This document shows, piece after piece, positions 19,056 through 29,337 of a stretch of 64,000 nt of DNA. The first letter of the stretch is position 1. Each line of letters begins with the position of its first letter. Origin of the DNA: Maribacter hydrothermalis. GTDB taxonomy: Bacteria > Bacteroidota > Bacteroidia > Flavobacteriales > Flavobacteriaceae. The translations under genes were made by a program, and so were the position numbers. The notes under the pieces were generated by a model that saw nothing but the letters and a program-made list of their open reading frames with translations, had not been told where the DNA came from and did no database searches. The DNA lies in the NCBI RefSeq assembly GCF_001913155.1, contig NZ_CP018760.1, forward strand, positions 930,001-994,000. Reading direction: 5' to 3'.

Positions 19056-20144
19056 TTACTTTAATAATTTTTCTATTTCATTACAGATATCTGCCGTAGC
19101 ATTTGGTAACGCCAAGGCTTTACTGTTCCTTGATAATTCTGCTTGCTTTTCTGGTGAGGCAAAAACTGCTTCAAACTCACTTTTAAAATTCTCGTTCAAC
19201 TCTTTTTCCCTAATCATAATTGCTGCATTATGACCTACTAGCGATAGTGCATTCATGGTCTGATGGTCTTCTGCAACCACTGGTGACGGTATGTAAAATG
19301 TTGGTTTACCCACCAAACATAACTCTGATACCGCTCCTGCTCCTGCTCTTGAAATAATAAAATCTGCAGCTACATAAGCCTTGTCCATCGTATTCAAAAA
19401 TGCATGCACTTTTATATTGTTAGATTGATGCAATTTGTAGGTTTCATAATATCCTTTTCCACATTGCCAGATTACTTGCAACCCTAATTCTTCAAAATAG
19501 GCTAGGTGCTCTGCTATAAGTTCATTTATACGTCTTGCACCTAAGCTACCACCCAATACCAATAAGGTTTTCTTATTCTCCTTTAATTCAAAATAATCCA
19601 GAGCTTCACTTTTAGTAGCTTTCAATTCCACCAAATCTGAACGTACAGGATTTCCTGTTTTTACTATTTTATCTTTTGGGAAAAACTTTTCCATGCCATC
19701 ATATGCCACACAAATTTTTGCCACTTTGTCTTTTAATAATTTATTGGTAATACCCGCAAAAGAATTCTGTTCTTGTAACACACATGGTATTCCTTTTACA
19801 GTAGCCATTTTCAACAACGGACCACTAGCAAAACCACCTGTGCCAATTACGGCATGGGGCTTAAACTTCGATACGATGCTGTTTGCTTTCATTAAACTAC
19901 TTATCAATTTTATAGGAAACAGTACATTTTTAAGGGTTAGTTTCCGTTGTATCCCTGTAATCCACAATCCTTCTATTTTGTACCCTGCTTGTGGTACTTT
20001 CTCCATTTCCATTCGATCCTTTGCGCCTACGAACAAAAATTCGGCATCAGGATACCTTCTTTTTAATTCGTTCGCTATGGCAATCGCCGGATAAATATGT
20101 CCGCCCGTTCCACCACCAGATAAGATGAATCTATAACTGCCCAC
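19056..20144 (-). CDS. murG: Undecaprenyl-PP-MurNAc-pentapeptide-UDPGlcNAc GlcNAc transferase
   Basis: 362 residues, peripheral membrane GT28 glycosyltransferase that converts lipid I to lipid II. The N-terminal [15 protein letters not shown] loop, the [10 protein letters not shown] segment and the C-terminal donor-site motif [23 protein letters not shown] are intact. The start overlaps the ftsW end by 14 bases. Confidence 0.98.
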   Translation of the reverse strand: MGSYRFILSGGGTGGHIYPAIAIANELKRRYPDAEFLFVGAKDRMEMEKVPQAGYKIEGLWITGIQRKLTLKNVLFPIKLISSLMKANSIVSKFKPHAVIGTGGFASGPLLKMATVKGIPCVLQEQNSFAGITNKLLKDKVAKICVAYDGMEKFFPKDKIVKTGNPVRSDLVELKATKSEALDYFELKENKKTLLVLGGSLGARRINELIAEHLAYFEELGLQVIWQCGKGYYETYKLHQSNNIKVHAFLNTMDKAYVAADFIISRAGAGAVSELCLVGKPTFYIPSPVVAEDHQTMNALSLVGHNAAIMIREKELNENFKSEFEAVFASPEKQAELSRNSKALALPNATADICNEIEKLLK

Positions 20145-21330
20145 TTAAAATCTCTAAAGGGTTTGTTTCATCTATATCATCAGCAGAACTCTCCTGAACT
20201 ATACTTTTATTACTTGCACTTAATATGATTCCTATTGCTAAACAGGTCATCCAGCTTGATGTTCCTCCACTACTGATTAATGGTAAATTCTGTCCCGTTA
20301 CCGGAAACAGCTCTACCGCTACCGCCATATTTATTAAAGCCTGAAATACAATGGGCAAACCAACCCCCAACACTAGCAACTTGCTAAAAACCGTAGCCGT
20401 ACCATTAGCTACAACCACAATACGGAACAACAAAAACAGGTAAAAAAACATTAACCCGAAACCACCAATTAATCCATACTCTTCAACGATAATTGCATAG
20501 ATAAAATCTGATGAACTCTGTGGCAAAAAGTTCTTTTGCACACTCTTGCCTGCACCTTTACCTACAATACCACCCGTTGCAATTGCAATTTTGGCTCTTT
20601 CTATTTGATAATTTGCCTCGGTATCTTCTGGATTTGAAAAGCTATCTATCCTGCTCATCCAAGTATCTACCCTATTTGGGAATAAATCTGGAAATGCTTT
20701 AGCTGTTAAGACAAATAGTGTTAAAAACAGGACTCCTGCCCCTACAATTCCCAACAAGTATTTCATAGGATATCCGCCTAAGAAACACAATATCATTACC
20801 ATAGAAAATACAATACCGGCTGTTGAAAAGTTTGCAGGTAAAATAAGCGCAACTACTAAGAAAACAGGAAGCCACAATGGCAATATGCTTTCTTTAAAAG
20901 TTATTTTAATATCTCTGACCTTAGAGAAATACCGCGCTACATAGATCATTAATACGACCGATGCCAAGTTTGAGGGTTGAAAACCAAACCCCACTAACGG
21001 AATACGAATCCAACGGCTATCATTAGTACCGCCCCCAGATGTACCTTGTGCCAATACAAAAACAAGCAACACCAGTACAATTGGAAGCGCAATCATAGAC
21101 AGCCCTTTAAAGAAATGCGTAGGTATTTTATGTATACCATAAATAATTCCAAAACCTAAAACCAACAGTATAGCATGTTTTACCAAATGACCAACGGTTG
21201 TACCATTACCAACTACATATACCAAATTACTACTGGCACTATATACTGGTAAAAATGAAAACAATGCCAAAAGTGCCGCAATGGCCCAAATGGCTTTATC
21301 TCCTTTTATATTTTGTAATATGTTCAACAC
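20131..21330 (-). CDS. ftsW: SEDS peptidoglycan polymerase FtsW
   Basis: 399 residues with about ten membrane segments. It polymerises lipid II at the septum together with FtsI. Family signatures seen are the [12 protein letters not shown] loop, the [18 protein letters not shown] segment, [19 protein letters not shown] and the C-terminal [14 protein letters not shown]. It resides between murD and murG as in most dcw clusters, which favours FtsW over RodA. Confidence 0.96.
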   Translation of the reverse strand: MLNILQNIKGDKAIWAIAALLALFSFLPVYSASSNLVYVVGNGTTVGHLVKHAILLVLGFGIIYGIHKIPTHFFKGLSMIALPIVLVLLVFVLAQGTSGGGTNDSRWIRIPLVGFGFQPSNLASVVLMIYVARYFSKVRDIKITFKESILPLWLPVFLVVALILPANFSTAGIVFSMVMILCFLGGYPMKYLLGIVGAGVLFLTLFVLTAKAFPDLFPNRVDTWMSRIDSFSNPEDTEANYQIERAKIAIATGGIVGKGAGKSVQKNFLPQSSSDFIYAIIVEEYGLIGGFGLMFFYLFLLFRIVVVANGTATVFSKLLVLGVGLPIVFQALINMAVAVELFPVTGQNLPLISSGGTSSWMTCLAIGIILSASNKSIVQESSADDIDETNPLEILSGQL

Positions 21331-21331
21331 C

Positions 21332-22666
21332 TTATAGGTTTTTTACACAGTTCTTAAATTGATCTCCGCGATCTTCATAATTCTTAAACAAATCGAAACT
21401 TGCACATGCTGGTGATAACAAAACAGTATCTCCACGTTCTGCAATTTTATACGCAACTTTTACAGCTTCTTCCATTGCAAATGTTTCTACCAAAAGATCT
21501 ACTGCATTACCAAATACATGCTTAATCTTTTCATTATCCTCACCTAAGCAAATTATTGCTTTAACTTTTTCACGAACTAAAGGCATTAGCTCCATATATT
21601 CATTGCCTTTATCTACTCCACCTACAATCCAAACTGTTGGCGATTTCATACTATCTAAAGCGTAATAAGCCGCGTTTACGTTTGTTGCTTTAGAATCATT
21701 GATATATTCCACATGATGAATTTTCAACACCTTCTCCAAACGGTGGGGAGCCCCTTGAAAATTAGAAACACAAGCTCTTATCGTTTCCTTACGGATACCA
21801 ACTAATTTTGCAATTGTTGCGGCTGCCATTGTGTTCTTTACATTGTGCTGACCTTCTAAGGCCAAAGTGTCTTTAATCATGCTAATAGTGTCAGTTGTTG
21901 TTTTTATTATTATCTCGTTTTGCTCTATAAATGCGCCTTCTTCAAATACTTTATTTAATGAAAAGGGCATTAATTTTGATTTAACCGGGTGATTTTTAAG
22001 CCATTCTACCAAAACGGTATCATCTGCATCATAAATCAAATAATCGTTTTCGTCTTGGTTCTCCGCTATTCTAAATTTAGAAGCGATGTAGTTTTCAAAC
22101 TCATATTCGTACCGATCTAAATGATCTGGCGTAATATTCGTAATCACAGCAATACTGGGTTTAAAATCCACAATACCGTCTAATTGAAAACTGCTTATTT
22201 CAAGTACGTAATACTCAAAATCATTCTCCGCAACCATTTTTGCATAACTATCACCAATGTTTCCTGCCATACCCACTTTTAATTCGGCACTGGCCAAAAT
22301 ATGGTTGGTTAGCATTGTCGTAGTGGTTTTTCCATTGCTTCCCGTAATACCAATAATTTTTGCATCAGTGTATTTCGATGCAAATTCTATCTCTGATATT
22401 ACCGGAACGCCTTTCTCAACCAACTGCTTTACCAAGGGCACTTTATCCGGTATACCCGGACTTTTCATTACCAAATCGGCTTTTAGTATGCGGTCTTCAG
22501 AATGCTGTTCTTCTTCCCAATCAATTCCAAAATGTTCAAGAACGTTTTTATACTTCTCTTTAATTTTTCCTTTATCGGATACAAAAACCTCGTATCCCTT
22601 TTTTAATCCTAAAATGGCCGTTCCTACCCCACTTTCTCCACCGCCTAGTACTACCAACAATGCCAT
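21332..22666 (-). CDS. murD: UDP-N-acetylmuramoyl-L-alanine--D-glutamate ligase
   Basis: 444 residues. MurD adds D-Glu to UDP-MurNAc-L-Ala. The N-terminal VVLGGGESGVGTA, the ATP loop GITGSNGKTTTTML, the ITPDHLDRY segment and the INDSKATNVNA motif identify it. One base separates it from both ftsW and mraY, consistent with coupled translation. Confidence 0.98.
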   Translation of the reverse strand: MALLVVLGGGESGVGTAILGLKKGYEVFVSDKGKIKEKYKNVLEHFGIDWEEEQHSEDRILKADLVMKSPGIPDKVPLVKQLVEKGVPVISEIEFASKYTDAKIIGITGSNGKTTTTMLTNHILASAELKVGMAGNIGDSYAKMVAENDFEYYVLEISSFQLDGIVDFKPSIAVITNITPDHLDRYEYEFENYIASKFRIAENQDENDYLIYDADDTVLVEWLKNHPVKSKLMPFSLNKVFEEGAFIEQNEIIIKTTTDTISMIKDTLALEGQHNVKNTMAAATIAKLVGIRKETIRACVSNFQGAPHRLEKVLKIHHVEYINDSKATNVNAAYYALDSMKSPTVWIVGGVDKGNEYMELMPLVREKVKAIICLGEDNEKIKHVFGNAVDLLVETFAMEEAVKVAYKIAERGDTVLLSPACASFDLFKNYEDRGDQFKNCVKNL

Positions 22667-22667
22667 T

Positions 22668-23888
22668 TTATCTAATTTTTAGAGTAACTATAGATACAAT
22701 GGCCAATAGTATTCCTACAATCCAAAAACGGGTTACAATCTTGCTTTCGTGATATCCCATTTTCTGATAGTGGTGGTGTAATGGTGACATTAAAAATATA
22801 CGTCTGCCCTCACCAAATTTTTTCTTAGTGTATTTGAAATATCCAACCTGCATCATCACCGAGAGTGACTCCGCAAAGAAGATTCCGCATAACACGGGAA
22901 TCAATAATTCTTTACGAACAATAATTGCTATTACGGCAATAACACCCCCAATTGTTAAACTACCCGTATCTCCCATAAATACTTGCGCTGGGAACGCATT
23001 GTACCATAAAAATCCAATCAAAGCCCCAACAAATGCAGTTATAAATATCAATAATTCTCCTACTCTTGGTATGTACATAATATCCAAGTAATCAGAGAAT
23101 ATGATGTTACCAGACACCAGTGCAAATATGCCCAGTGTAAATACTATAATTGCTGATGTGCCTGCTGCAAGACCGTCAATACCATCCGTTAAATTTGCTC
23201 CGTTAGATACTGCCGTTACAATTAAAATGATAATAGGTATAAACAACAACCAGGCATATTCTTTTGCCCCATCACCAGCCCATGATAATAGACGCCCATA
23301 ATCAAACTCATTATTCTTAAAAAAAGGAACCGTAGTCATGGTCGATTTAATTTCCGGTCCTTTTACCTGCTCTACCACAAAATCTTTAGTAATAATTGAT
23401 TTATCGTGATCACGCATGGTTACTTCTGGATGAAAATAAAGTACTGCCCCTACGATTAAACCTAAGGTTACTTGACCCAACACCTTAAAACGTCCTTTAA
23501 GTCCCTCTTTGTTCTTTTTAAATACTTTTATATAATCATCTAAAAACCCTATTGCGCCCATCCACAGCATGGTAAAAATCAATAGCATGATGTAAATATT
23601 ATCTAACCGTGCAAAAAGAATAACAGGTATTAAGGTTGCCATTATAATTATAACCCCACCCATTGTTGGTGTACCTGCCTTTTGCTTTTGACCATCTAAA
23701 CCTAAATCGCGAATAGTTTCACCTACTTGTTGCTTTTGAAGAAATAGAATTACACGCTTACCATATACCGTTGCAATCATCAGCGAAAACAGAATAGCCA
23801 TTGCCGCACGGAATGTGCTGAACTGAAACAGCGAAGCTCCAGGCAACTGGTATTGTTTTTCTAAATATTCAAACAGGTAGGTTAACAT
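22668..23888 (-). CDS. mraY: Phospho-N-acetylmuramoyl-pentapeptide-transferase
   Basis: 406 residues, about ten membrane segments. It transfers phospho-MurNAc-pentapeptide to undecaprenyl phosphate, forming lipid I. Motifs seen are GTPTMGG with flanking Lys, the DD pair in [29 protein letters not shown] and the C-terminal [13 protein letters not shown]. It is longer than the about 360 of E. coli because of an extra periplasmic loop of some 40 residues (around residues 160-200), which I believe is common in Bacteroidota. Confidence 0.98.
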   Translation of the reverse strand: MLTYLFEYLEKQYQLPGASLFQFSTFRAAMAILFSLMIATVYGKRVILFLQKQQVGETIRDLGLDGQKQKAGTPTMGGVIIIMATLIPVILFARLDNIYIMLLIFTMLWMGAIGFLDDYIKVFKKNKEGLKGRFKVLGQVTLGLIVGAVLYFHPEVTMRDHDKSIITKDFVVEQVKGPEIKSTMTTVPFFKNNEFDYGRLLSWAGDGAKEYAWLLFIPIIILIVTAVSNGANLTDGIDGLAAGTSAIIVFTLGIFALVSGNIIFSDYLDIMYIPRVGELLIFITAFVGALIGFLWYNAFPAQVFMGDTGSLTIGGVIAVIAIIVRKELLIPVLCGIFFAESLSVMMQVGYFKYTKKKFGEGRRIFLMSPLHHHYQKMGYHESKIVTRFWIVGILLAIVSIVTLKIR

Positions 23889-23917
23889 ATAATTATGGTC
23901 TTGTTTCTAAGCTTTAG

Positions 23918-25381
23918 TTATTTATCTAGGCTATTTAATAGCTCTTTTACTATTTTAAAATCATCAAAATCTATACGAACTCCGTTGGTTTCTTGGTAGG
24001 TCTCATGACCTTTACCTGCTACCAAAATAATATCGTTATCATTCGCTAATTGGCATGCTGTTTTAATGGCTTGCTCTCTATTTTCAATGGATAAAATCTT
24101 TTTAACATGCTGTGGCTCTACTCCGGCTTCCATTTCCGCAATAATCTCAGAAGGGGATTCTGTTCTAGGATTATCAGATGTAAAGATGATTTTATTACTC
24201 ATTTCCGAAGCGATATTGCCCATTACCGGACGCTTTGATCTGTCTCTATCGCCACCACACCCCACAACGGTGATGACGTTTTCATTTCCAGTTCTCAACG
24301 TGCTGATTGTCTCAAGCACATTTTTTAGGGCGTCCGGCGTATGGGCATAATCAACTATAGCCGTAATCTTATTTTTTGATATGTAATATTGAAACCTTCC
24401 ATCTACATTATCCAACTCGCTCAACAAGCGAAGGGTTTCTATTTTCTCTAATCCCAACAATTCTGCCGAAGCATAAATTGCTAACATATTATAGGCATTG
24501 AAACAACCTATTAACTTAATCCACAGTTCGTTATCGTTAATTTTCAACAACTGACCATCGAACTGGTTTTCAAGAACTTGTGCCCTATAATCCGCATAAT
24601 TTTTTAGCGCATAGGTATACTTTCTAGCTTTGGTATTTTGTAACATTACCAAGCCATTTTTATCATCAATATTTGTTAGTGCAAATGCCTTTTTAGACAA
24701 CTGATCAAACAAAATCTTTTTGGTATCTCTATAGTCAGCAAATGTTTTATGATAGTCTAAATGATCATGAGACAGATTCGTGAAAATTGCTCCTTCAAAA
24801 ACCAAACCTTCCGTTCTTTTTTGATGAATACCATGAGAACTTACTTCCATAAAGCAATACTCAACACCTGCATCATTCATCAACCTTAAATGCTTGTTGA
24901 TTACCAATGCATCGGGAGTGGTATGTTTTGTTGCATACTCCGTATCATCAACCATTATTTTAATAGTGGATAACAAGCCTACTTTATACCCTGCTTTTTT
25001 AAATAACTGATATAATAAACTTGATACCGTTGTTTTACCATTGGTACCCGTTACACCTACTAATTTTAAATTCTTAGACGGTGTACCATAGTAATTAGAT
25101 GCCATTAATGCCAATGCCTGATTGCCATTTTCCACCTCAACATACGTAACTCCATCCACCATATTAGCAGGCAATTGCTCACAAACAATAGCTCTTGCAC
25201 CGGCTTTTACTACTGCGTCTATATAGTTATGACCATCCGTTAAGGTGCCTTTTATAGCTACAAAGGCATCACCATTTTGTACTTCTCTAGAATCGAAACG
25301 AACTGAAACTATATCACAAGAGGTTGTACCGCTAACCGCAGTAATATTCACTCCATATAATATGTCCTTTAGTAGTTTCAT
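23918..25381 (-). CDS. murE: UDP-N-acetylmuramoyl-L-alanyl-D-glutamate--2,6-diaminopimelate ligase
   Basis: 487 residues. The ATP loop GVTGTNGKTTVSS is at about residues 109-121, SHDHLDYH follows the Mg site, and the C-terminal motif SDNPRTESP contains DNPR, which in the MurE family selects meso-diaminopimelate rather than lysine. The peptidoglycan is therefore predicted to be DAP-type. It overlaps the ftsI stop by 4 bases. No murF follows, although murF is usual at this place in other phyla. Confidence 0.98.
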   Translation of the reverse strand: MKLLKDILYGVNITAVSGTTSCDIVSVRFDSREVQNGDAFVAIKGTLTDGHNYIDAVVKAGARAIVCEQLPANMVDGVTYVEVENGNQALALMASNYYGTPSKNLKLVGVTGTNGKTTVSSLLYQLFKKAGYKVGLLSTIKIMVDDTEYATKHTTPDALVINKHLRLMNDAGVEYCFMEVSSHGIHQKRTEGLVFEGAIFTNLSHDHLDYHKTFADYRDTKKILFDQLSKKAFALTNIDDKNGLVMLQNTKARKYTYALKNYADYRAQVLENQFDGQLLKINDNELWIKLIGCFNAYNMLAIYASAELLGLEKIETLRLLSELDNVDGRFQYYISKNKITAIVDYAHTPDALKNVLETISTLRTGNENVITVVGCGGDRDRSKRPVMGNIASEMSNKIIFTSDNPRTESPSEIIAEMEAGVEPQHVKKILSIENREQAIKTACQLANDNDIILVAGKGHETYQETNGVRIDFDDFKIVKELLNSLDK

Positions 25382-27384
25382 ATTAATTCCAATACTATCT
25401 TTTTCACTGATTTTAAATCGGTTCCTTTAGAAATGGACTGGTTTTTTACCTTTCCATTTCCTTTTACCACTACTTCTATACCTAGGTTTTCTAAAATTGC
25501 AACAGCATCCATACCGCACATACCTTGTACATTAGGCATCGCTGAAAATTTTTGTTGCGCTGTTTTAAAATAGGCCTCATGCGAGTTTTCATTACTTGCA
25601 ATCAACACATCTTTTACATTTACTTCACTTGTTAATGGCGATGTAGCATATACTTTTTGTGCTACAGATTTAAATACCGGACCCGATACATCTGCTCCGT
25701 AATACCCAACACTTTTGTCTGGTTTATGGATAACTACAATACAGGAATACTTAGGATTGTCTGCCGGAAAATACCCCGCAAACGATGATATATATTCATA
25801 TTTACTACGGTCTTTAGACACATAGTTAGTCTGCGTAGTTCCAGTTTTGCCTGCCATAGAAAAATTCTTGGAGTACATACCGTGACCTGTACCATGGTCC
25901 TTTTCCACTACATTCTTTAATATCTTTTGCACTTTTTTCACCGTTTCTTGTGAGCAAATGGCGGTATTCAATACTTTTTTATCAAATTTCTGTATGGTCT
26001 TGTTCCACTCCTTAACTTCTTTCAATAGCCTTGGCTTTACCATTTCCCCGTCATTGGCAATAGCATTATAAAATGCCAATGATTGTAGCGGAGTAACAGA
26101 TACTTCGTAGCCATAAGCCATTTGCGCTAACGAAAGTCCAGACCACCCTTTATCACCAGGGTATCGCAATACAGGTTTACCTTCACCAAGAACAGGAAGC
26201 CCTAATTCTTTATGAATACCCATACTCATTAATCGGTTTACATATTTCTCTGGGTTATCCTTATACCCATTATGTATCATCTTGGCAAAGGCCACATTAG
26301 ACGATACTTCAAAAGCGGTTGACATGGTAATTTTTCCATGACCACCACGTTTGGTATCCTTTATGGTATGTCTATATAGTTTCCAAGCGCCTTTTTCAGT
26401 ATCGATTACAGAGCTGGTATCTATCACCTTATCCTCTAATGCCGCTACCAAATTCACCAATTTAAAAGTGGAACCTGGCTCGTGCGATTCACCGATAGCA
26501 TAATTTAAACGCTCGTAATATTTTCCATCTGGAGTCTGACCAAGGTTTGATATTGCTTTTACCTCGCCCGTTTTCACTTCCATTACAATAACGGTACCGT
26601 GGTCTGCCTTATAAAGTTCCAATTGCTTCAATAAAGCATGGTGTGCTATATCTTGTATATTAATGTCTATTGTAGAATATACATCGTAGCCATCTTTTGG
26701 CTCTACAATATTATCGTTGCCTAGTGGTTTCCACTGCCCTTTTGCTATTTTTTGCTTTAAACGCTTTCCTTCAACTCCTCTTAGGTATTCGCCAAAAGCA
26801 CCTTCCATACCTACACGTGTGTAATATCCGTTTTCATCTACACGCTCGTACCCAACACTACGTTCTGCAATTTTACCCAACGGATGCTCCCTCTTCGTAT
26901 CTTGCTCAATAATAAGTCCGCCTTTATAAGCTCCTTTATTAAAAAGCGGAAAAGTCTTGACATCCATATACTCGGAGTAGTCAAGATTACGTGCTATTAG
27001 TGTATATCTGTTTTTGTTCTCTCTTGCCTTTCTAAGTAGTTGTTGATAGTGAGACGATGTTTTCCCAAACTCTTTTGCCAGAGCGTCTGACAAAGGTTTT
27101 ACGTTTGCCTTAAAATCTTCGTTACTTACCGTAACCGCATCAAAACGGATAGTGTATTTAGATACCGAGGTTGCCAGAAGGCTACCATCATCTGAATACA
27201 AATTGCCTCTGTTTGGCTGAATAGTAAACATTCGCTCTGTACGCGTGTCTGCCATTGCCTGGTATTTTTCACCGTCAACAAGTTGTATGGACACCAATTT
27301 AAACAGTACGGCGCCAGCAAACAGCACAAGAAATGCGGCTACAATATAGAGGCGTTTAAGTATACTTTTATCTGTTGCGGCCAT
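25378..27384 (-). CDS. ftsI: Septal penicillin-binding protein (transpeptidase) with C-terminal PASTA domain
   Basis: 668 residues, class B PBP: short cytoplasmic tail, one membrane segment (about 12-32), a dimerisation/pedestal domain, and a transpeptidase domain with the active-site STFK (Ser305-Lys308), SSN, and AGKTGTTQ motifs. The last about 50 residues (from AMPNVQGMCGMDAVAIL) form a PASTA domain, a feature of Bacteroidota and Gram-positive enzymes but absent from E. coli FtsI. Crosslinks septal peptidoglycan with FtsW. It directly abuts ftsL. Confidence 0.97.
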   Translation of the reverse strand: MAATDKSILKRLYIVAAFLVLFAGAVLFKLVSIQLVDGEKYQAMADTRTERMFTIQPNRGNLYSDDGSLLATSVSKYTIRFDAVTVSNEDFKANVKPLSDALAKEFGKTSSHYQQLLRKARENKNRYTLIARNLDYSEYMDVKTFPLFNKGAYKGGLIIEQDTKREHPLGKIAERSVGYERVDENGYYTRVGMEGAFGEYLRGVEGKRLKQKIAKGQWKPLGNDNIVEPKDGYDVYSTIDINIQDIAHHALLKQLELYKADHGTVIVMEVKTGEVKAISNLGQTPDGKYYERLNYAIGESHEPGSTFKLVNLVAALEDKVIDTSSVIDTEKGAWKLYRHTIKDTKRGGHGKITMSTAFEVSSNVAFAKMIHNGYKDNPEKYVNRLMSMGIHKELGLPVLGEGKPVLRYPGDKGWSGLSLAQMAYGYEVSVTPLQSLAFYNAIANDGEMVKPRLLKEVKEWNKTIQKFDKKVLNTAICSQETVKKVQKILKNVVEKDHGTGHGMYSKNFSMAGKTGTTQTNYVSKDRSKYEYISSFAGYFPADNPKYSCIVVIHKPDKSVGYYGADVSGPVFKSVAQKVYATSPLTSEVNVKDVLIASNENSHEAYFKTAQQKFSAMPNVQGMCGMDAVAILENLGIEVVVKGNGKVKNQSISKGTDLKSVKKIVLELI

Positions 27385-27723
27385 TTACTCGACATTTAAA
27401 GATTTGACCCTAATTTTTTGTGGTGGCGTTTCTGAAGGAAAAAGTCCTTTCTCAGCTATTTTACCGGTAATACTCGATTCTAGTTTCAACTGCTGCACAT
27501 CGGACCGCATGTCTACAAACTCGTTTCGCAATTCTTTTACTTCTTCGTTAAGCAATGCTATTTGATGCACTTTTTGGTCTGCACTATGCGAGCTACTGAT
27601 CATAACCGTTGCCAAAAAAGAAATGAAAATGATGAACAGCCAATTCTTAGGGGCGTCGCCGCTTACCAAAAATTTGCCTTTCAATAGGTCCAATACCCCC
27701 GTTTTCATTTTATTTTTCGCCAT
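27385..27723 (-). CDS. ftsL: FtsL-like cell division protein
   Basis: 112 residues with a single membrane segment (about 28-43) followed by a short coiled coil rich in Leu/Glu/Lys (IALLNEEVKELRNEF). FtsL is poorly conserved; the call rests on size, topology and position between rsmH and ftsI. The start overlaps rsmH by 14 bases and the stop abuts the ftsI ATG. It would bridge FtsQ to FtsW/FtsI. Confidence 0.85.
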   Translation of the reverse strand: MAKNKMKTGVLDLLKGKFLVSGDAPKNWLFIIFISFLATVMISSSHSADQKVHQIALLNEEVKELRNEFVDMRSDVQQLKLESSITGKIAEKGLFPSETPPQKIRVKSLNVE

Positions 27724-28612
27724 TACGCTCCGCTATTCTTAATTTGGCACTACGTGCTCTATTATTTTGTTTTATTTCTTCTCGTGTCGGAACTATTAGT
27801 CCGCCTACTTTTTTTAAGGGAACATCTATATTGCCATAGAAATCTTTTTCTGGCTCTCCCTCAAACTGTCCCGCTCGTATAAACCGTTTTACCAATCTAT
27901 CTTCTAAAGAGTGATAACTTATAACACTCAACCTTCCCTTCGGATTCAATAAATCGGGCACTTGTTCCAAAAACTCTTTGATCACTTCAATCTCCTGATT
28001 CACCTCTATACGAATCGTCTGATATATCTGTGCCAATATTTTATGCTGCTTATGCTCTGGCAAAAATTGCTTTAATGCTTGTTTTAAAGCATCGGTTGTT
28101 CTTATTTCTTCTACTTCCCTACTTGCTACCAGTACTTTTGCCATGGCGTTTGCATTTCTTATATCACCATAGTCAAACAACACCTTACGCAAATCGTCGT
28201 ACGAATACTTGTTTACCACCTCATAAGCAGACAGCGTATTACGCTTACTCATTCGCATGTCCAAATCTGCATCAAACCGCGTAGAGAATCCTCTTTCCGC
28301 CTGATCAAACTGATGCGATGAAACGCCGTAATCCGCCAAGATTCCATCTACTTTCCGAATGCCATAGAACTTTAAAAACTGAGCTATATATCTAAAATTT
28401 TCCGCTATCAGCGTAAATCTTGGATCACCTAATGCATTTGCTTGCGCATCTTCATCTTGGTCAAAAGCAAACAATTTGCCTTCCGCTCCCAGTCTTTTCA
28501 ATATTTCTTTAGAGTGACCGCCACCGCCAAATGTCACATCTACATACACCCCATCTTTTTTGATGTCCAAACCATCTACTGATTCTTTCAGTAAAACCGG
28601 ATTATGATACAT
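27710..28612 (-). CDS. rsmH: 16S rRNA (cytosine(1402)-N(4))-methyltransferase
   Basis: 300 residues, normal length. The N-terminal YHNPVLLKESVDGL, the SAM-binding DVTFGGGGHSKEIL, ILADYGVSSHQFD and the C-terminal YHSLEDRLVKRFI are all family signatures. It methylates C1402 in the ribosomal P site. The start overlaps mraZ by 11 bases. Confidence 0.98.
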   Translation of the reverse strand: MYHNPVLLKESVDGLDIKKDGVYVDVTFGGGGHSKEILKRLGAEGKLFAFDQDEDAQANALGDPRFTLIAENFRYIAQFLKFYGIRKVDGILADYGVSSHQFDQAERGFSTRFDADLDMRMSKRNTLSAYEVVNKYSYDDLRKVLFDYGDIRNANAMAKVLVASREVEEIRTTDALKQALKQFLPEHKQHKILAQIYQTIRIEVNQEIEVIKEFLEQVPDLLNPKGRLSVISYHSLEDRLVKRFIRAGQFEGEPEKDFYGNIDVPLKKVGGLIVPTREEIKQNNRARSAKLRIAERNGEK

Positions 28613-29075
28613 CCTTATTCTCTTTTTGGTTCAACATTACACGTTTTACCAAATTCTTTTTATCTTCTTTTGATATGGATATAGTTGCCTCGTACTCCTT
28701 AACATCCCATATCTCTAAATGCTTACGCATGGGTACTATTTTCACTTCTTTCGTAATACCTGCCAATGAAATAACATCTTTAGCAATTAATAGCCTTCCA
28801 CTACTATCTACCTCCACTGGGCGAAGTCCGTCTGTAAAAATCCTTTGAAACAACTGGCTTTCTTCATCAAACCTATTATTCTGGTCCATTTCTGCCATTA
28901 TCTTATACCATTCTTGCGCAGGGTATAATTCCAAACATTCATTGTAGTACGACTTCTTTATAAAAAAACCTTCATTTAAAATTGGCGTCATTTGATTGCG
29001 CAGCGTAACCGGTAGCATTATACGCCCCTTTGCATCTGCTTTGCAGTTAAATGTCCCAAAGAAATAAATGTCCAA
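28602..29075 (-). CDS. mraZ: Transcriptional regulator / division cluster protein MraZ
   Basis: 157 residues with two AbrB-like swapped-hairpin repeats, the first containing CKADAKGRIMLP and the second VEVDSSGRLLI. MraZ binds repeated GTGG-type boxes upstream of its own operon, and such boxes are seen at 29121-29166. No ATG fits the start: the conserved N-terminus is preceded by TTG at 29075 (an ATT lies one codon upstream), so initiation at TTG is likely. First gene of the dcw operon. Confidence 0.95.
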   Translation of the reverse strand: MDIYFFGTFNCKADAKGRIMLPVTLRNQMTPILNEGFFIKKSYYNECLELYPAQEWYKIMAEMDQNNRFDEESQLFQRIFTDGLRPVEVDSSGRLLIAKDVISLAGITKEVKIVPMRKHLEIWDVKEYEATISISKEDKKNLVKRVMLNQKENKDVS

Positions 29076-29101
29076 AATGGAGTTGTTTTATTTATATAAC
29101 C

Positions 29102-29109
29102 CAAATATA
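29102..29109 (-). promoter_or_regulatory. -7 element of the mraZ (dcw operon) promoter
   Basis: TATATTTG on the minus strand is a perfect TAnnTTTG, ending 26 bases before the mraZ start codon. No clear -33 TTG is seen at the usual spacing; that position is occupied by the MraZ-type boxes. Confidence 0.7.
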
Positions 29110-29120
29110 TAAATATTATT

Positions 29121-29166
29121 ACCACATTTTACCACTAAAATCCACTTTGTTAATAAATTACCCCAC
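29121..29166 (-). promoter_or_regulatory. MraZ operator: GTGG box array
   Basis: On the minus strand three GTGG boxes are spaced exactly 10 bases apart (plus-strand CCAC at 29122, 29132, 29142), with a fourth GTGGGG 21 bases further upstream (29163). This matches the known MraZ operator design: direct repeats with about 10-base period. They cover the expected -33 region of the promoter, consistent with autorepression. Confidence 0.75.
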
Positions 29167-29284
29167 TTTTTGACGACTTTTTACACTTCATCGATTTTTA
29201 AAGGATAATTTTCCCACCGTACCCTTAATTCTAGAAAAATCGAAATCTGAAAGATTCGTGAAATCACCTAATCGAAAAGAGTTG

Positions 29285-29314
29285 TTTGCTATTCTAGGTA
29301 ATTACCTATATTTG
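29285..29314 (+). promoter_or_regulatory. Bacteroidota promoter for the hydrolase-engB pair
   Basis: TTTG at 29285-29288, an 18-base spacer and TATATTTG at 29307-29314 give a good -33/-7 promoter, 23 bases before the hydrolase ATG. It is divergent from the mraZ promoter. Confidence 0.75.
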
Positions 29315-29337
29315 GGCAATTATGATGAGCAGAGTGC

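Noticed and set aside
19693..20094. Open frame of 133 codons antisense to murG
   Set aside because: Shadow of murG codon use; no family or start context.
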